In this document: one piece after another, positions 9,065-17,218 of the stretch | Position numbering within the stretch: the stretch's first letter is position 1 | Layout: each line of letters starts with the position of its first letter | The notes under the pieces: generated by a model | Told to the model about the DNA's origin: nothing | Seen by the model: only the letters and a program-made list of their open reading frames with translations | Database searches by the model: none | Translations under genes and position numbers: made by a program | Source of the DNA: Bilifractor sp002394235 | Lineage (GTDB): Bacteria; Bacillota; Clostridia; Lachnospirales; Lachnospiraceae | Direction: 5' to 3' | Length of the DNA: 64,000 bases | Assembly (NCBI RefSeq): GCF_052118845.1 | Contig: NZ_JBQKGJ010000001.1 | Coordinates: 62,001 to 126,000, forward strand

Positions 9065-9492
9065 CAGCGGTCACCCGCCGCATCGGCCTTTACCTCCCCG
9101 GCAAGCTCCTCTGCCCTTTTCGCTGTCGCATCCACTACAGACTTACGACTGTCGAGTGCATTTACGAAGATAAGCACGGATTCGCTCTCAGCCTCTTTAA
9201 TTTCGCCTACAGCAGTCTTTACATCCTCCTGCATTATTCCCACGGCCTGTGCCAGTTCCGCCTCTGTAAGGTCAATTACGGAGGTCTCAGAGCCATTCGA
9301 GACAGGCACCTTGAACTTGACCTCTCCCACGTTTGGAATCAAAGCAGCCGGAGTACCATCATCAGATGCAATGGAAACAACTCCCATCTTCTGCTGTGCC
9401 TCAGGGTCGATAACTTCACCGGCCGGGATTTCCTGACCGATGAAGTATTTCTTTCCCCCGAAGGAGCAGGGCGTCTTTGCAAAAAGTCTCAT
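9064..9492 (-). CDS. Hypothetical head-module protein
   Basis: A 142-residue acidic protein after the major capsid gene. The N-terminus (MRLFAKTPCSFGGKKYFIGQ EIPAG) resembles short beta-barrel domains seen in phage head genes that contain a similar K.Y..G..IP pattern; the C-terminus is a charged, alanine-rich helix. It may be a minor head or decoration component. Function unknown. It overlaps the connector gene by one nucleotide. Confidence 0.6.
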   Translation of the reverse strand: MRLFAKTPCSFGGKKYFIGQEIPAGEVIDPEAQQKMGVVSIASDDGTPAALIPNVGEVKFKVPVSNGSETSVIDLTEAELAQAVGIMQEDVKTAVGEIKEAESESVLIFVNALDSRKSVVDATAKRAEELAGEVKADAAGDR

Positions 9493-9511
9493 GTCTGCTC
9501 CTTTCTATGCC

Positions 9512-10540
9512 TTAGACTGCGGATTTGAAGAACATTCCAAGGTCGTTAGCTACTACCTTCTGATCAGATGCCATCAGTCCTTCGATAAACTCAGTATGAG
9601 TACCGTTCTCACCAAGATACTTGATGATCGGGAGGGTCTGGCCATCACCGAGCATATCCCATGTGAAGATGTAGCCTGCGGAAGGCTCTTCAATGGAAGG
9701 TGCGTCAGTCGCATATGCCAGAAGGAACGCATCCGGATCACCGATGAACTGCATATTTGCAGCTGCACCAGCCTCAGCTTTGTTCATGATGGAGTTAAGT
9801 ACAACCACCTGGTCTACGCCGAACAGCTGTGCCAGTACGTTCATGGTTACGGATGCCGGGTTTGCAGTGGTTCCTCCATACTTAACTCTCTCAAGGATTC
9901 CTGCATGGTTCTTCAGTGCCTTAAATACGTTGGCTCCAAGTGCCAGTCGGTTCGGAGTCCTACCGGTGCTCTCCTGCATCTCGGTCTTCCGGTCATCAAT
10001 GAATTTGATGGGATCGGAGTTACCATTGGAGAACTTAATGAAGTTCTTCCCAGACGCTGTGGTAGTGTCAACTCCGGAGAACTCATTGTTCCATACTCCT
10101 GCTTTGAAGTAGTGGTCAGCAAAGATGCGATCCTGATGAATGTTTGCCTGCTCGGCGATAGTTCTGACTCTCTGGCGTGCCGGATCCATAGTAGCCGGTC
10201 CCTGGCGTCTGCTGAGATCGGTCTGACGGATCTGGTCAATGCCCATGATCATCTGATCAACACGGCAGGAATAGCTCTCCATGTGTTCGGATACCGGAGC
10301 GGGATCAACCTTGCCATAAGCAGGCTTCCGATTCCAGTTGTCACGGAGCAGATCCTCCTTGTTAAAAACGTAGTAGTTGTCAGAAGACAGATCTACATTG
10401 CAGATCGGGAAAATGCTCTTTGCGAAGTAATTCGCAGGGTTCTGGTAGTATGCCAGAGCCATGTTAGTAAGAGCGGTGTGTGGCTTGAACAGCCCCTTAG
10501 CGATTTCTGCGGAAATGCCCGCAGCAGTATTTCTTGCCAT
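9512..10540 (-). CDS. Major capsid protein
   Basis: A 342-residue protein directly after the decoration-like gene and before the connectors. It starts with an N-terminal arm (ALTNMALAYYQNPANYFAKS), then a segment rich in aromatic and charged residues, and has a conserved tail region (YLGENGTHTEFIEGLMASDQ). Length and location fit a Mu/PBSX-type HK97-fold shell protein. The gene follows a scaffold-like gene and a protease gene, the normal prohead maturation set. Strong Shine-Dalgarno before the ATG. Confidence 0.88.
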   Translation of the reverse strand: MARNTAAGISAEIAKGLFKPHTALTNMALAYYQNPANYFAKSIFPICNVDLSSDNYYVFNKEDLLRDNWNRKPAYGKVDPAPVSEHMESYSCRVDQMIMGIDQIRQTDLSRRQGPATMDPARQRVRTIAEQANIHQDRIFADHYFKAGVWNNEFSGVDTTTASGKNFIKFSNGNSDPIKFIDDRKTEMQESTGRTPNRLALGANVFKALKNHAGILERVKYGGTTANPASVTMNVLAQLFGVDQVVVLNSIMNKAEAGAAANMQFIGDPDAFLLAYATDAPSIEEPSAGYIFTWDMLGDGQTLPIIKYLGENGTHTEFIEGLMASDQKVVANDLGMFFKSAV

Positions 10541-10558
10541 TCTTATGACCTCCTATTC

Positions 10559-10981
10559 TCAGGCGTTCTTCTGATACTTCTGGATCTGTACGCGGACGTA
10601 AGAGCCAGCGGCTGCATTGGAAAGGGCAATGCCAAGGACATAGTTGCCTGCGGCAGCTGCTACAGCCTTGCCGTCCTTGTCAGCGGTAACCTCAGCGCCC
10701 TTCTTGATGGTGCCTCCGGCAAGGACGTAGCCGATATCCTTGACCTGGATATCAACATCGTCTCCCTCGGTTACCTTTCCAGACTCGAGACCGGATGCAT
10801 CATTATATCCAGCCTCGATGATAGCGATACCTACAGGGATATCAGTACCGGCAGTAGCGGGAACAACAGCACCGTTCTCGTCATACTTGACGATCAGGTT
10901 GCGGATGTCCGTCACATCTGCGCCGGCAATCTCTGTGATGGTTACGGACTGGTTAATCTGTACTCCATTGAAGTTTGCCAT
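10559..10981 (-). CDS. Capsid decoration (cement) protein, DUF2190-like
   Basis: A 140-residue, glycine/alanine/valine-rich beta protein (VPVG-type repeats: GIAIIEAGYN, the KGAEVTADKDGKAVAAAAGN stretch, VLGIALSNAAAG). This matches the small-beta-barrel proteins annotated as DUF2190 or capsid cement proteins that stabilise the shell from outside. It lies between scaffold and major capsid genes and has its own good ribosome binding site, as expected for an abundant protein. Confidence 0.75.
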   Translation of the reverse strand: MANFNGVQINQSVTITEIAGADVTDIRNLIVKYDENGAVVPATAGTDIPVGIAIIEAGYNDASGLESGKVTEGDDVDIQVKDIGYVLAGGTIKKGAEVTADKDGKAVAAAAGNYVLGIALSNAAAGSYVRVQIQKYQKNA

Positions 10982-10997
10982 TGCTTATTCTCCTTTC

Positions 10998-12149
10998 TTA
11001 CTGGTGGCTTTCGGACTCATACTCGTCATAGATATCCGGATTCTCTGCCCATGCCTTGGCCACAGCCTGGGTATAGCCGAGGTTCGGATCCTTCTCCATG
11101 AATCCCTTTGCGATGGTCTCAATCTTTCCTTCTGCGGCACTCTTTGCCACGTGAGCAGGAGCAGACCCGTGACTGGACTTGCCGATCTCAGAGAACATGC
11201 CGCTCTGCTCAGTCATCTGAACTGCGGAATCGAGGACTGCGATCATGTCGCTGTATGCGGTTCCACCGGCAGCCTTAAGACTCTTCAGAGTCGGAACCAG
11301 GTCCTCAGGCTTCTTGCCGAGGACTTCGTACTTCTTGGCTACCTCGGTGAGCTGCTGGGTCTCGATATCATCCTTGAACTTCTTCAGTGATTCGAGCTCA
11401 GCCTTAACCGCAGGATTCAGACCTTTGTAAACATCCTCTTCAGCAGGCTCTTCCTTGCTCTTGCAGGTCTTGTCTGCCTTCTTAGTCTTTGCCGGCTTTT
11501 CTTCCTCGACCTCTTCCTCGTTTTCACCAGGATCAACCTTAGAAGTCTTATCCGTGCCAGTTGCCTTGGTCACTTCGTCCTCTTCCGGAACTTCGACCTT
11601 GAACTTTTCGATAAGCGCCTCATAAGCCTTGCGCTCTTCCTCGCTCATCTTGGACTTATCAATCTTGATCATGTCTTCAATGTCTCCTTTCGACTCATTC
11701 TTCTGGACGGCATCGCCATCCTTTACCTTGCTGATATTGCTCAGCTTTCCTGATGCCCATTTGGCTGACGCCGCTTTCGCCGCCGCCGTAAACTGGTCGA
11801 TGCTCTGCTCCATCAGACCGAGCCGGTCATCATCTGCGATTTCAGTGTCTGTGAGGATGGACCAGAGTGATTCTCTGACTGCTCGAGTCATTTCCCGCAT
11901 CTCGTCATCGATCTTTTCAAGTGACGCGACGGCTGTCATCTCCTCAAAGGTATGAGCACTCTTTTCGACAGATTCCCTGCCATCGGTTTCATCCACCAGG
12001 CCAAGGGCTTTCGCAATGGTCTCCCATGCTCTCCGCAGTCCGGATTTCCCGTCCCTGTTCTTGGTGATGAGGATGTCCGCTCCCTTGTTTGCTCCCTCAT
12101 CCACGAAATCTACGTTTGTAATTTCCAAATCTTTCAACTTGTGGGCCAC
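10998..12149 (-). CDS. Putative scaffold protein (C-terminal part of XkdF-type locus)
   Basis: A 383-residue, highly charged protein with Lys/Glu/Ala-rich central low complexity (about residues 180-250) and helical flanks, as in internal scaffolds that are removed during maturation. The start MAHKLKDLEITNVDFVDEGA resembles the N-terminus that follows the protease in XkdF-type genes. In PBSX one gene covers protease and scaffold; here they are two genes separated by 72 nt with a hairpin. Assignment is from composition and position. Confidence 0.65.
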   Translation of the reverse strand: MAHKLKDLEITNVDFVDEGANKGADILITKNRDGKSGLRRAWETIAKALGLVDETDGRESVEKSAHTFEEMTAVASLEKIDDEMREMTRAVRESLWSILTDTEIADDDRLGLMEQSIDQFTAAAKAASAKWASGKLSNISKVKDGDAVQKNESKGDIEDMIKIDKSKMSEEERKAYEALIEKFKVEVPEEDEVTKATGTDKTSKVDPGENEEEVEEEKPAKTKKADKTCKSKEEPAEEDVYKGLNPAVKAELESLKKFKDDIETQQLTEVAKKYEVLGKKPEDLVPTLKSLKAAGGTAYSDMIAVLDSAVQMTEQSGMFSEIGKSSHGSAPAHVAKSAAEGKIETIAKGFMEKDPNLGYTQAVAKAWAENPDIYDEYESESHQ

Positions 12150-12185
12150 TGTCCTGTCTACCTCCTTTCACTGAAATTTTTATAT

Positions 12186-12212
12186 AGAAAACGGCAGGTG
12201 CAGAACCTGCCG
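12186..12212 (-). terminator. Hairpin with T tract between protease and scaffold genes
   Basis: CGGCAGGT pairs with ACCTGCCG (8 bp, 5-nt loop) and is followed on the minus strand by TTTTCT. The T tract is short, so partial termination is likely. It would reduce the amount of scaffold and capsid transcript coming from upstream genes. Confidence 0.55.
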
Positions 12213-12221
12213 AATGCTATA

Positions 12222-12746
12222 TCACTGTGTTTCTTCGCCATCTTCGGATTCCTCCTCTGTGACTTCGTTTCCGTCCTCGTCTACCTCTACACGGTGGGCC
12301 TTGCCTTCGATTGAGAACATGGTGTAGGTGCCATCCTTGACCTTCGCCCACAGATCATCATCTGGGACATAGAAGCCGATCCACCACCCGATAGGAAGTG
12401 TTCCCTCGGGGATTCCAAGGGCTTTCTGTTTTTCCTCGGTAAAAACAATGGACTCTACTAGTACAGCCCTGTTCTTCTTCTCTTTCTTGTGCATCTCCCC
12501 GCCTGCCCGGAACTTCAGTACGAAGTTATAGGCTGCCTTTTCGAGGTCTTCCGGGTCGATCATGTCTTCCTGCCAGTCAACCAGTTCCTCACCGTCTACC
12601 GATACCGTGACGTTAGCCCAACCAAAGGCCAGTCTCTTGTCATCGTCCGACTTCTGGATCTTGAACTTTCCTGACAGCTTTGTTTTCTTTTCCTTCATCA
12701 CCGGTTCCGGTTCCTTGAAGGAAATAAGATCATCAAAGCTTTTCAT
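12222..12746 (-). CDS. Prohead protease, XkdF-like
   Basis: A 174-residue protein matching XkdF-type putative serine proteases of phage heads: RLAFGWANVTVSVDGEELVD, then WQEDMIDPEDLEKAAYNFVL, then PIGWWIGFYVPDDDLWAKVK and a YTMFSIEGKAHR segment. The FS.EG end with preceding G-W-W-I-G is typical. It would cut scaffold and capsid N-termini during maturation. The C-terminus is strongly acidic. The gene is preceded by a bidirectional terminator, which suggests either readthrough or a separate promoter. Confidence 0.75.
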   Translation of the reverse strand: MKSFDDLISFKEPEPVMKEKKTKLSGKFKIQKSDDDKRLAFGWANVTVSVDGEELVDWQEDMIDPEDLEKAAYNFVLKFRAGGEMHKKEKKNRAVLVESIVFTEEKQKALGIPEGTLPIGWWIGFYVPDDDLWAKVKDGTYTMFSIEGKAHRVEVDEDGNEVTEEESEDGEETQ

Positions 12747-12770
12747 CCTTCCCTCCGTAGTTATGGCATA

Positions 12771-12805
12771 AAAAAACCGTCCGCAATAAGGCGGACGGTT
12801 TTAAT
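12771..12805. terminator. Strong bidirectional terminator after the MuF/immunity-like pair
   Basis: ACCGTCCGC pairs perfectly with GCGGACGGT (9 bp, 6-nt loop). The minus strand continues in six T and the plus strand in TTTTAATTT. It lies immediately after the 68-residue gene, so it closes the portal-MuF-small gene transcript before the protease and capsid genes. Confidence 0.85.
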
Positions 12806-13007
12806 TTGTTGTAATATCATCGTCAGTACAATCATAGAGAGGCCATTGTCCTCCATAATCTGCGTCTGTTCGCTCTCCCTCCGAGTCGCTTTCAACAACA
12901 TAAATCCTTTTTCCACCGCGAACACCTACGTCAACGATGGTACCAGTCAAATTATTACGTTTTATCTTTACAATATCATAAAGTTTATGCAATCTTTTCA
13001 CCTTCAT
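12801..13007 (-). CDS. Candidate immunity protein for the MuF toxin domain (DUF4926-like)
   Basis: A 68-residue protein whose start overlaps the stop of the MuF gene (ATGA). The pattern LYDIVKIKRNNLTGTIVDVG, then a Tyr-Val-Val-Glu strand and an acidic C-terminus, resembles the small SH3-like DUF4926 proteins; this is a family resemblance from memory, not a search. The DNA is visibly more AT-rich than the head genes around it, like the end of the MuF gene. Small acidic proteins encoded right after polymorphic toxin domains are usually immunity proteins. No head-assembly gene is normally found in this slot. Alternative: a small head protein of unknown use. Confidence 0.55.
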   Translation of the reverse strand: MKVKRLHKLYDIVKIKRNNLTGTIVDVGVRGGKRIYVVESDSEGERTDADYGGQWPLYDCTDDDITTN

Positions 13008-14278
13008 TTCTTTTGGGTAAAACGATATGCTGTGACAAAACGAGGTTTATCTGATCCAGGTTCTTGCAGCCATACAGTTCTAAATGTCTTACTTTGAGTT
13101 ATCCCGAGTTCCATAAATTTGCTGAATTTATATGAGCCATCTTTATTATACACGTATTCTACATTATTTACTAATGGGAATTTGGCATTAATCTCATGGT
13201 TAAGAGCAATACTGTCATCTTTTGAATATCCCAGATCAAAAAGTTCTTTGGAATGCTTGGCACCCGGCTTTAGTAGATAGTCATCAATCTTAGCTTTTGA
13301 CATGTAATAATTTGACGTGTCGTAATTCTCCTTCTTTTGTTCATTGATATTGTATTCCACAACGCATTTGCATCTCGGATGTGCCGTAGGATATAAAACC
13401 CTTATGCCTCTGAATGCAAAATAATCGTCCACCGGAATAGTTACGCCTTCAAGCGCAGCGCAACCGGCACATACACGATCAGATCTCGCTGTCACCCAGG
13501 TCTTTGTAACAGCATCGATATACCCGTCACTTATCGCCTGCATGATGGCATAATGGCTTCCCGAATTATAGACGTTCACAAGCTCTGTCTGGGCAATCAT
13601 TTTTGCCCGATCACGATGCTGCTTCTCTCCATACATCTGAGCCATATGCCGGGCTTTCTTCTCGATGTTCTCCGGCTTCATCCTCGGATGTTCCTCTGCC
13701 AGCTTTGCCTTCATAGTCTGGTAATACTTTGCATTTGCCATAGCCTGCGGGCTATTTAGCCCTACCAGTGGCCTGAGGTATTTTGACAGCTCATCTGCCC
13801 CCATCTTCTGGAGCTTCCCATATGCAATTACATCTTTCAAAGCCTGTTGCTGTTGATCGTTGATTTTGGTAACCAGCTTTGCCGTGTGATCTCTGAGCCA
13901 TCGGTCCATACCTCCCTTTTGAGGGCTGTACTCCCATTCGCTGTCGGATATCCACTTGAAGTTTGGGTTATCCGGAACCACTGGAGCAGACGCTGCTTTC
14001 ATCCATATAGGCTTCAGCTTTTCGCCGAGTGCCTTCATGTAATCGCCTCTCCATGCCTCTAAATCGGCCTGTGAGACGTCCCCGGAATCTATCCATGTTC
14101 TAATCTGCTGATAGGTCAGAACAAGAGCCTGATCCTTCCAGGTGCGTACAAGGACACGAATTGGCTCCGTTTCATTTTGATTGACGAAATCATCCAACAG
14201 CTTCAGTAGTACCGCATGCGCTCCGGTTGCCTTGGCAAGTTTGGTGCGTGGGACAATGTATTTCCACATCTTCCTCAC
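13004..14278 (-). CDS. MuF/SPP1 gp7-like head protein with C-terminal toxin-like domain
   Basis: A 424-residue protein. Residues 1-312 are a minor head (MuF) protein that is packaged in the virion: helical N-terminus, then TELVNVYNSGSHYA and the metal-binding-looking C270xxC273 with H300-P-x-C303-x-C305. Residues about 327-424 are an added module with KIDDYLLKPGAKHSKELFDL, then RTVWLQEPGSDKPRFVTAYR; this matches my recollection of DUF6883, found at the C-terminus of polymorphic toxins. Base composition drops in GC near 13340, where the module begins. MuF proteins with variable toxin tails are a known class in temperate phages. The downstream 68-residue gene is the likely antidote. Toxic activity itself is inferred. 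Confidence 0.8.
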   Translation of the reverse strand: MRKMWKYIVPRTKLAKATGAHAVLLKLLDDFVNQNETEPIRVLVRTWKDQALVLTYQQIRTWIDSGDVSQADLEAWRGDYMKALGEKLKPIWMKAASAPVVPDNPNFKWISDSEWEYSPQKGGMDRWLRDHTAKLVTKINDQQQQALKDVIAYGKLQKMGADELSKYLRPLVGLNSPQAMANAKYYQTMKAKLAEEHPRMKPENIEKKARHMAQMYGEKQHRDRAKMIAQTELVNVYNSGSHYAIMQAISDGYIDAVTKTWVTARSDRVCAGCAALEGVTIPVDDYFAFRGIRVLYPTAHPRCKCVVEYNINEQKKENYDTSNYYMSKAKIDDYLLKPGAKHSKELFDLGYSKDDSIALNHEINAKFPLVNNVEYVYNKDGSYKFSKFMELGITQSKTFRTVWLQEPGSDKPRFVTAYRFTQKK

Positions 14279-15627
14279 CTCCCAAGACGCTTCTTCGCTT
14301 CTTCAACCTCTGCATCGGTTGGCTCTGGATCATCCGGCTCATCGCTTTCCTCCTCTCTCGGAGTACGTTTATCATCCGGTGTGCTCTGCGGGGTCTCTGC
14401 CCGATCAGGCAGCTTTGCCAGATCTCTGACGTAATCCTCCAGATCTGCATCTGGAACAATGATTCCTGCGCCAACCATGGTGTTGATGAACTCTGCCAGT
14501 TCCTTGACATCGACATCCTCGACTTCTCCGTGCTTCATTTGCGGATAATCGGTGATTCCATCGAAGTGCTGACCATTTATATCGATCAAGGCCGGGATTG
14601 CCTTGTTGTTGAATACTTCGCAGATGATATCGAGGAATGCTCCGATGGCTGTTCCGAACATCTCCGTCTTGTCCGAAGACAGGGCAAAAGATCCGACCTG
14701 CTGATGACCAAGCATCAGGAAGTCTGCAAGCACTGTCATGGCAATCCTGGTGTCGTACCGCTCAATGATGGAATTGGTATCAAACTGCCGTGCGCCTCCA
14801 GTGCTTACAAGCTGGAACTGATAACCGAAAGGTAATACCAAGCCTTCATACTCGTCTCGTCGGATGTTCTTAACCATCGACGTGAGAGCTGAATTAATCT
14901 GCACCATATCCGGGTCATTCGCATTCCATACATCAACCCCTTCCGGAGCGTTTATTACAGGAAAGCCGGCAAGGTCTCGCTCGATTCCTACTGCCTCAAT
15001 CTCCTGTATCCTTCTCTTGAAGTACCAGCTTCGGTAGGCGTTTCTGAGGATTGACCTTCCTTCCGGGTTGTCCTTATTGGACTCCGTCCGGAATAGCAAT
15101 GCTTTTGTCATTGGGATGGTGTATGTCCCATAATCAGGAGGCGGCTGCTGTGTCATGCCTACCAGGTTATCACGGTCATCAAATTCCCACTGATAAAGCG
15201 TCTCCTGTGCACGAATCGGAAGCTTCTGCCATCCAATCAAGCCGTCTGAGTAGTGGCTATTTGTCTCCGGATTCCTTGTCTTCCCCATTCGACGCTTATA
15301 GACGATCTCATGCAGACTCCATCCATAGGTGAGGAAGCTCAGACATTCGGAAATGAAATCCGTCCAGGTCTGGCTCATATCGTCCATACAGGACTCAACA
15401 AACTCGGCGGCATCATGGTCAATCTGAGAATCTCCATTCGGCTCTACTGACCATGTAGCGTGCCGGATAAGCATCTTGATGGCGAATAGGATTGCTCCTA
15501 TGGTGTCATCGTTATCTGCCATTTCCCGGTAAGTCCTGATACCGTTAAGGCCTTGAAGCTCCGGAAGAAACTCCTCTCGAATTATTCCTCCGTATCGGTT
15601 CTGACCTATACGGCCAATCTCACTCAT
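14275..15627 (-). CDS. Portal protein
   Basis: A 450-residue protein between TerL and MuF, the fixed position of the portal. Motifs typical of Mu gp29/DUF935-like portals are visible: YREMADNDDTIGAILFAIKM at the N-terminus, WSVEP, a SFLTYGWSLHEIVYKRR stretch, and a long C-terminal stem with KTEMFGTAIGAFLDIICEVF. The last 60 residues are acidic and disordered-looking. It forms the dodecameric ring through which DNA is packaged. The end overlaps the MuF start by 4 nt. Confidence 0.85.
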   Translation of the reverse strand: MSEIGRIGQNRYGGIIREEFLPELQGLNGIRTYREMADNDDTIGAILFAIKMLIRHATWSVEPNGDSQIDHDAAEFVESCMDDMSQTWTDFISECLSFLTYGWSLHEIVYKRRMGKTRNPETNSHYSDGLIGWQKLPIRAQETLYQWEFDDRDNLVGMTQQPPPDYGTYTIPMTKALLFRTESNKDNPEGRSILRNAYRSWYFKRRIQEIEAVGIERDLAGFPVINAPEGVDVWNANDPDMVQINSALTSMVKNIRRDEYEGLVLPFGYQFQLVSTGGARQFDTNSIIERYDTRIAMTVLADFLMLGHQQVGSFALSSDKTEMFGTAIGAFLDIICEVFNNKAIPALIDINGQHFDGITDYPQMKHGEVEDVDVKELAEFINTMVGAGIIVPDADLEDYVRDLAKLPDRAETPQSTPDDKRTPREEESDEPDDPEPTDAEVEEAKKRLGR

Positions 15628-15655
15628 TGCCTTCCACCTCCTTTCTTTGGCAATT

Positions 15656-15681
15656 AAAAAAGCAGGACCTTTAAGTCCCGC
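15656..15681 (-). terminator. Hairpin with T6 between TerL and portal genes
   Basis: GCGGGAC pairs with GTCCTGC (7 bp with one G-U pair, 6-nt loop) on the minus strand and is followed by TTTTTT. It sits directly after the large terminase gene, so it probably lowers transcript flow from terminases into the head genes or ends the upstream unit. Confidence 0.65.
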
Positions 15682-15691
15682 CAGTTACTTG

Positions 15692-17218
15692 TTATCGTTT
15701 CTTGTTCTTCGTCCAGTAGCTCGACTTATGAAGGGTATTGACTGCTTCTACGCTCGGAGCAGATCCTGTATGCTTCTTGATCTTCCCAAGATAGCAGGCC
15801 AGTGCCAGCGCATCTCCACGGTCAGGAGAGTCAAGTCCACGCTTCTTCATATCGTCTTTACTTTCCAGCTCAAGCTTTCCATTGCTAGCTGTACGGTACT
15901 TCCGGCTGGACATCTCTGCGAGCAGCACATCGTCATCATCAATCTGGATATCCTTCTCCTTCAGAAGATCTCTTACGGTAGCCCACATGTGGGTTGTCAG
16001 ATTGTTGTAATACTTGGCAGCTTCCTTACCGTCCAGGGTGTCCGTCTCGATCTTTTCTGCCGCATTGATAGGGATAATCATCATCTGCGTCAGCTTCTGC
16101 TCGATCTTGACCTCTTTCAGTCTGTCGGTAACTCCGCCTCCAAGGCCGGTATCGTCGATCTGGACATATATCCTGCCTCGATACGGCTCGTAATCTTCTC
16201 CGTCTTCTCTCGCTGCACGCTGCTTTGATAGCTCGTCAGACACGAATCTGTTGTAAAGCCGCACGATTTCTCCTACGGTCTTCATAAGATCCTGTCCTCT
16301 GTGACTCCCTGCTAGTTTGCATTTGCCTCGATCATTGAGATATATGATTGTCTCATCGTCTCCGAAGCGGGCTACATCGACTCCGAATATGACCAGTGGA
16401 GACCGCTTGTCATCCGGTAGCTCATAGAGTTTTGAACAACACGCTTCCAACATGTCGATTCCGATGAATACATCATCATCCTGTTTTGGAAACAGGCCTC
16501 TGATTCGTACTCTTACGACGTTGCTGTCGTATCCATACTTTGCTATCAGTGACTTGATATTCTCCTTGTTGGTTCTCGGGCTATCCTCAGATGAAACTGT
16601 GAGGTTCTTATACAGCCCTTTGTCCCTGGTGAAGGAATCGTAGAAGGTTCCGCTGGACTTGGTAGGGTTTCCGCAGAGGAGAAGCTTGTTGTTCTCACCA
16701 GATAAGGTACCGAGTATTGCTTCCATGATTGGATCTGCAACGCCGGAAGCCTCATCCACGATGAAAAGCATGTTGTCTTCATGGAATCCCTGCATGTTCT
16801 CAGGCTTCGTTGCTGTTCTGGCAACTCCGAACCATCGTCGTTCCTCGCCTATCATGTAAACATAGGTCTTAGTCCATCGGAGCAGCATCTGAAGCAGTGG
16901 AGACCTTGACATCCACTTAGATATCTCAGACCACAGCACATCATGCAGCTGTTGCTTCGTTGGAGCAGTAGCTACGACTCTCGGATACGGATAGCAGGTG
17001 ATGAACCAGAGAAACGCCGCAGCCTCAAGGCCAGTCTTTCCGACACCCTGTCCAGACTTAATGCTGACCTTAGGGCTAGAAGCCAGGGCATTTGCTGCTT
17101 CCAGCTGCCAGGGATCCGGATGGAAATCCAGCACTTCCCGGAAGAATCGCTCCGGGTCATACTGCCACATGGGAATTGACTCATCGAGAAATTCGAGAAT
17201 GTCATCGTCAAGAATCAC
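15692..17218 (-). CDS. terL: Terminase large subunit
   Basis: The 508-residue DNA packaging motor. Residues 55-62 SGQGVGKT form the Walker A motif, 151-158 LFIVDEAS the Walker B with catalytic Glu, and LCGNPTKSSG (181-190) is the coupling motif. The RNase H-like nuclease begins at VIFGVDVARFGDDE (277-290) with its first Asp, continues with YVQIDDTGLGGGVTD and ends with SPDRGDALALA. All key residues are present, so it should be active. It overlaps the small subunit gene by 11 nt. Confidence 0.95.
   Translation of the reverse strand: MILDDDILEFLDESIPMWQYDPERFFREVLDFHPDPWQLEAANALASSPKVSIKSGQGVGKTGLEAAAFLWFITCYPYPRVVATAPTKQQLHDVLWSEISKWMSRSPLLQMLLRWTKTYVYMIGEERRWFGVARTATKPENMQGFHEDNMLFIVDEASGVADPIMEAILGTLSGENNKLLLCGNPTKSSGTFYDSFTRDKGLYKNLTVSSEDSPRTNKENIKSLIAKYGYDSNVVRVRIRGLFPKQDDDVFIGIDMLEACCSKLYELPDDKRSPLVIFGVDVARFGDDETIIYLNDRGKCKLAGSHRGQDLMKTVGEIVRLYNRFVSDELSKQRAAREDGEDYEPYRGRIYVQIDDTGLGGGVTDRLKEVKIEQKLTQMMIIPINAAEKIETDTLDGKEAAKYYNNLTTHMWATVRDLLKEKDIQIDDDDVLLAEMSSRKYRTASNGKLELESKDDMKKRGLDSPDRGDALALACYLGKIKKHTGSAPSVEAVNTLHKSSYWTKNKKR

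Noticed and set aside
9440..11101. 553-codon plus-strand frame opposite capsid genes
   Set aside because: Shadow of capsid and cement genes; direction against the operon and no start signal.
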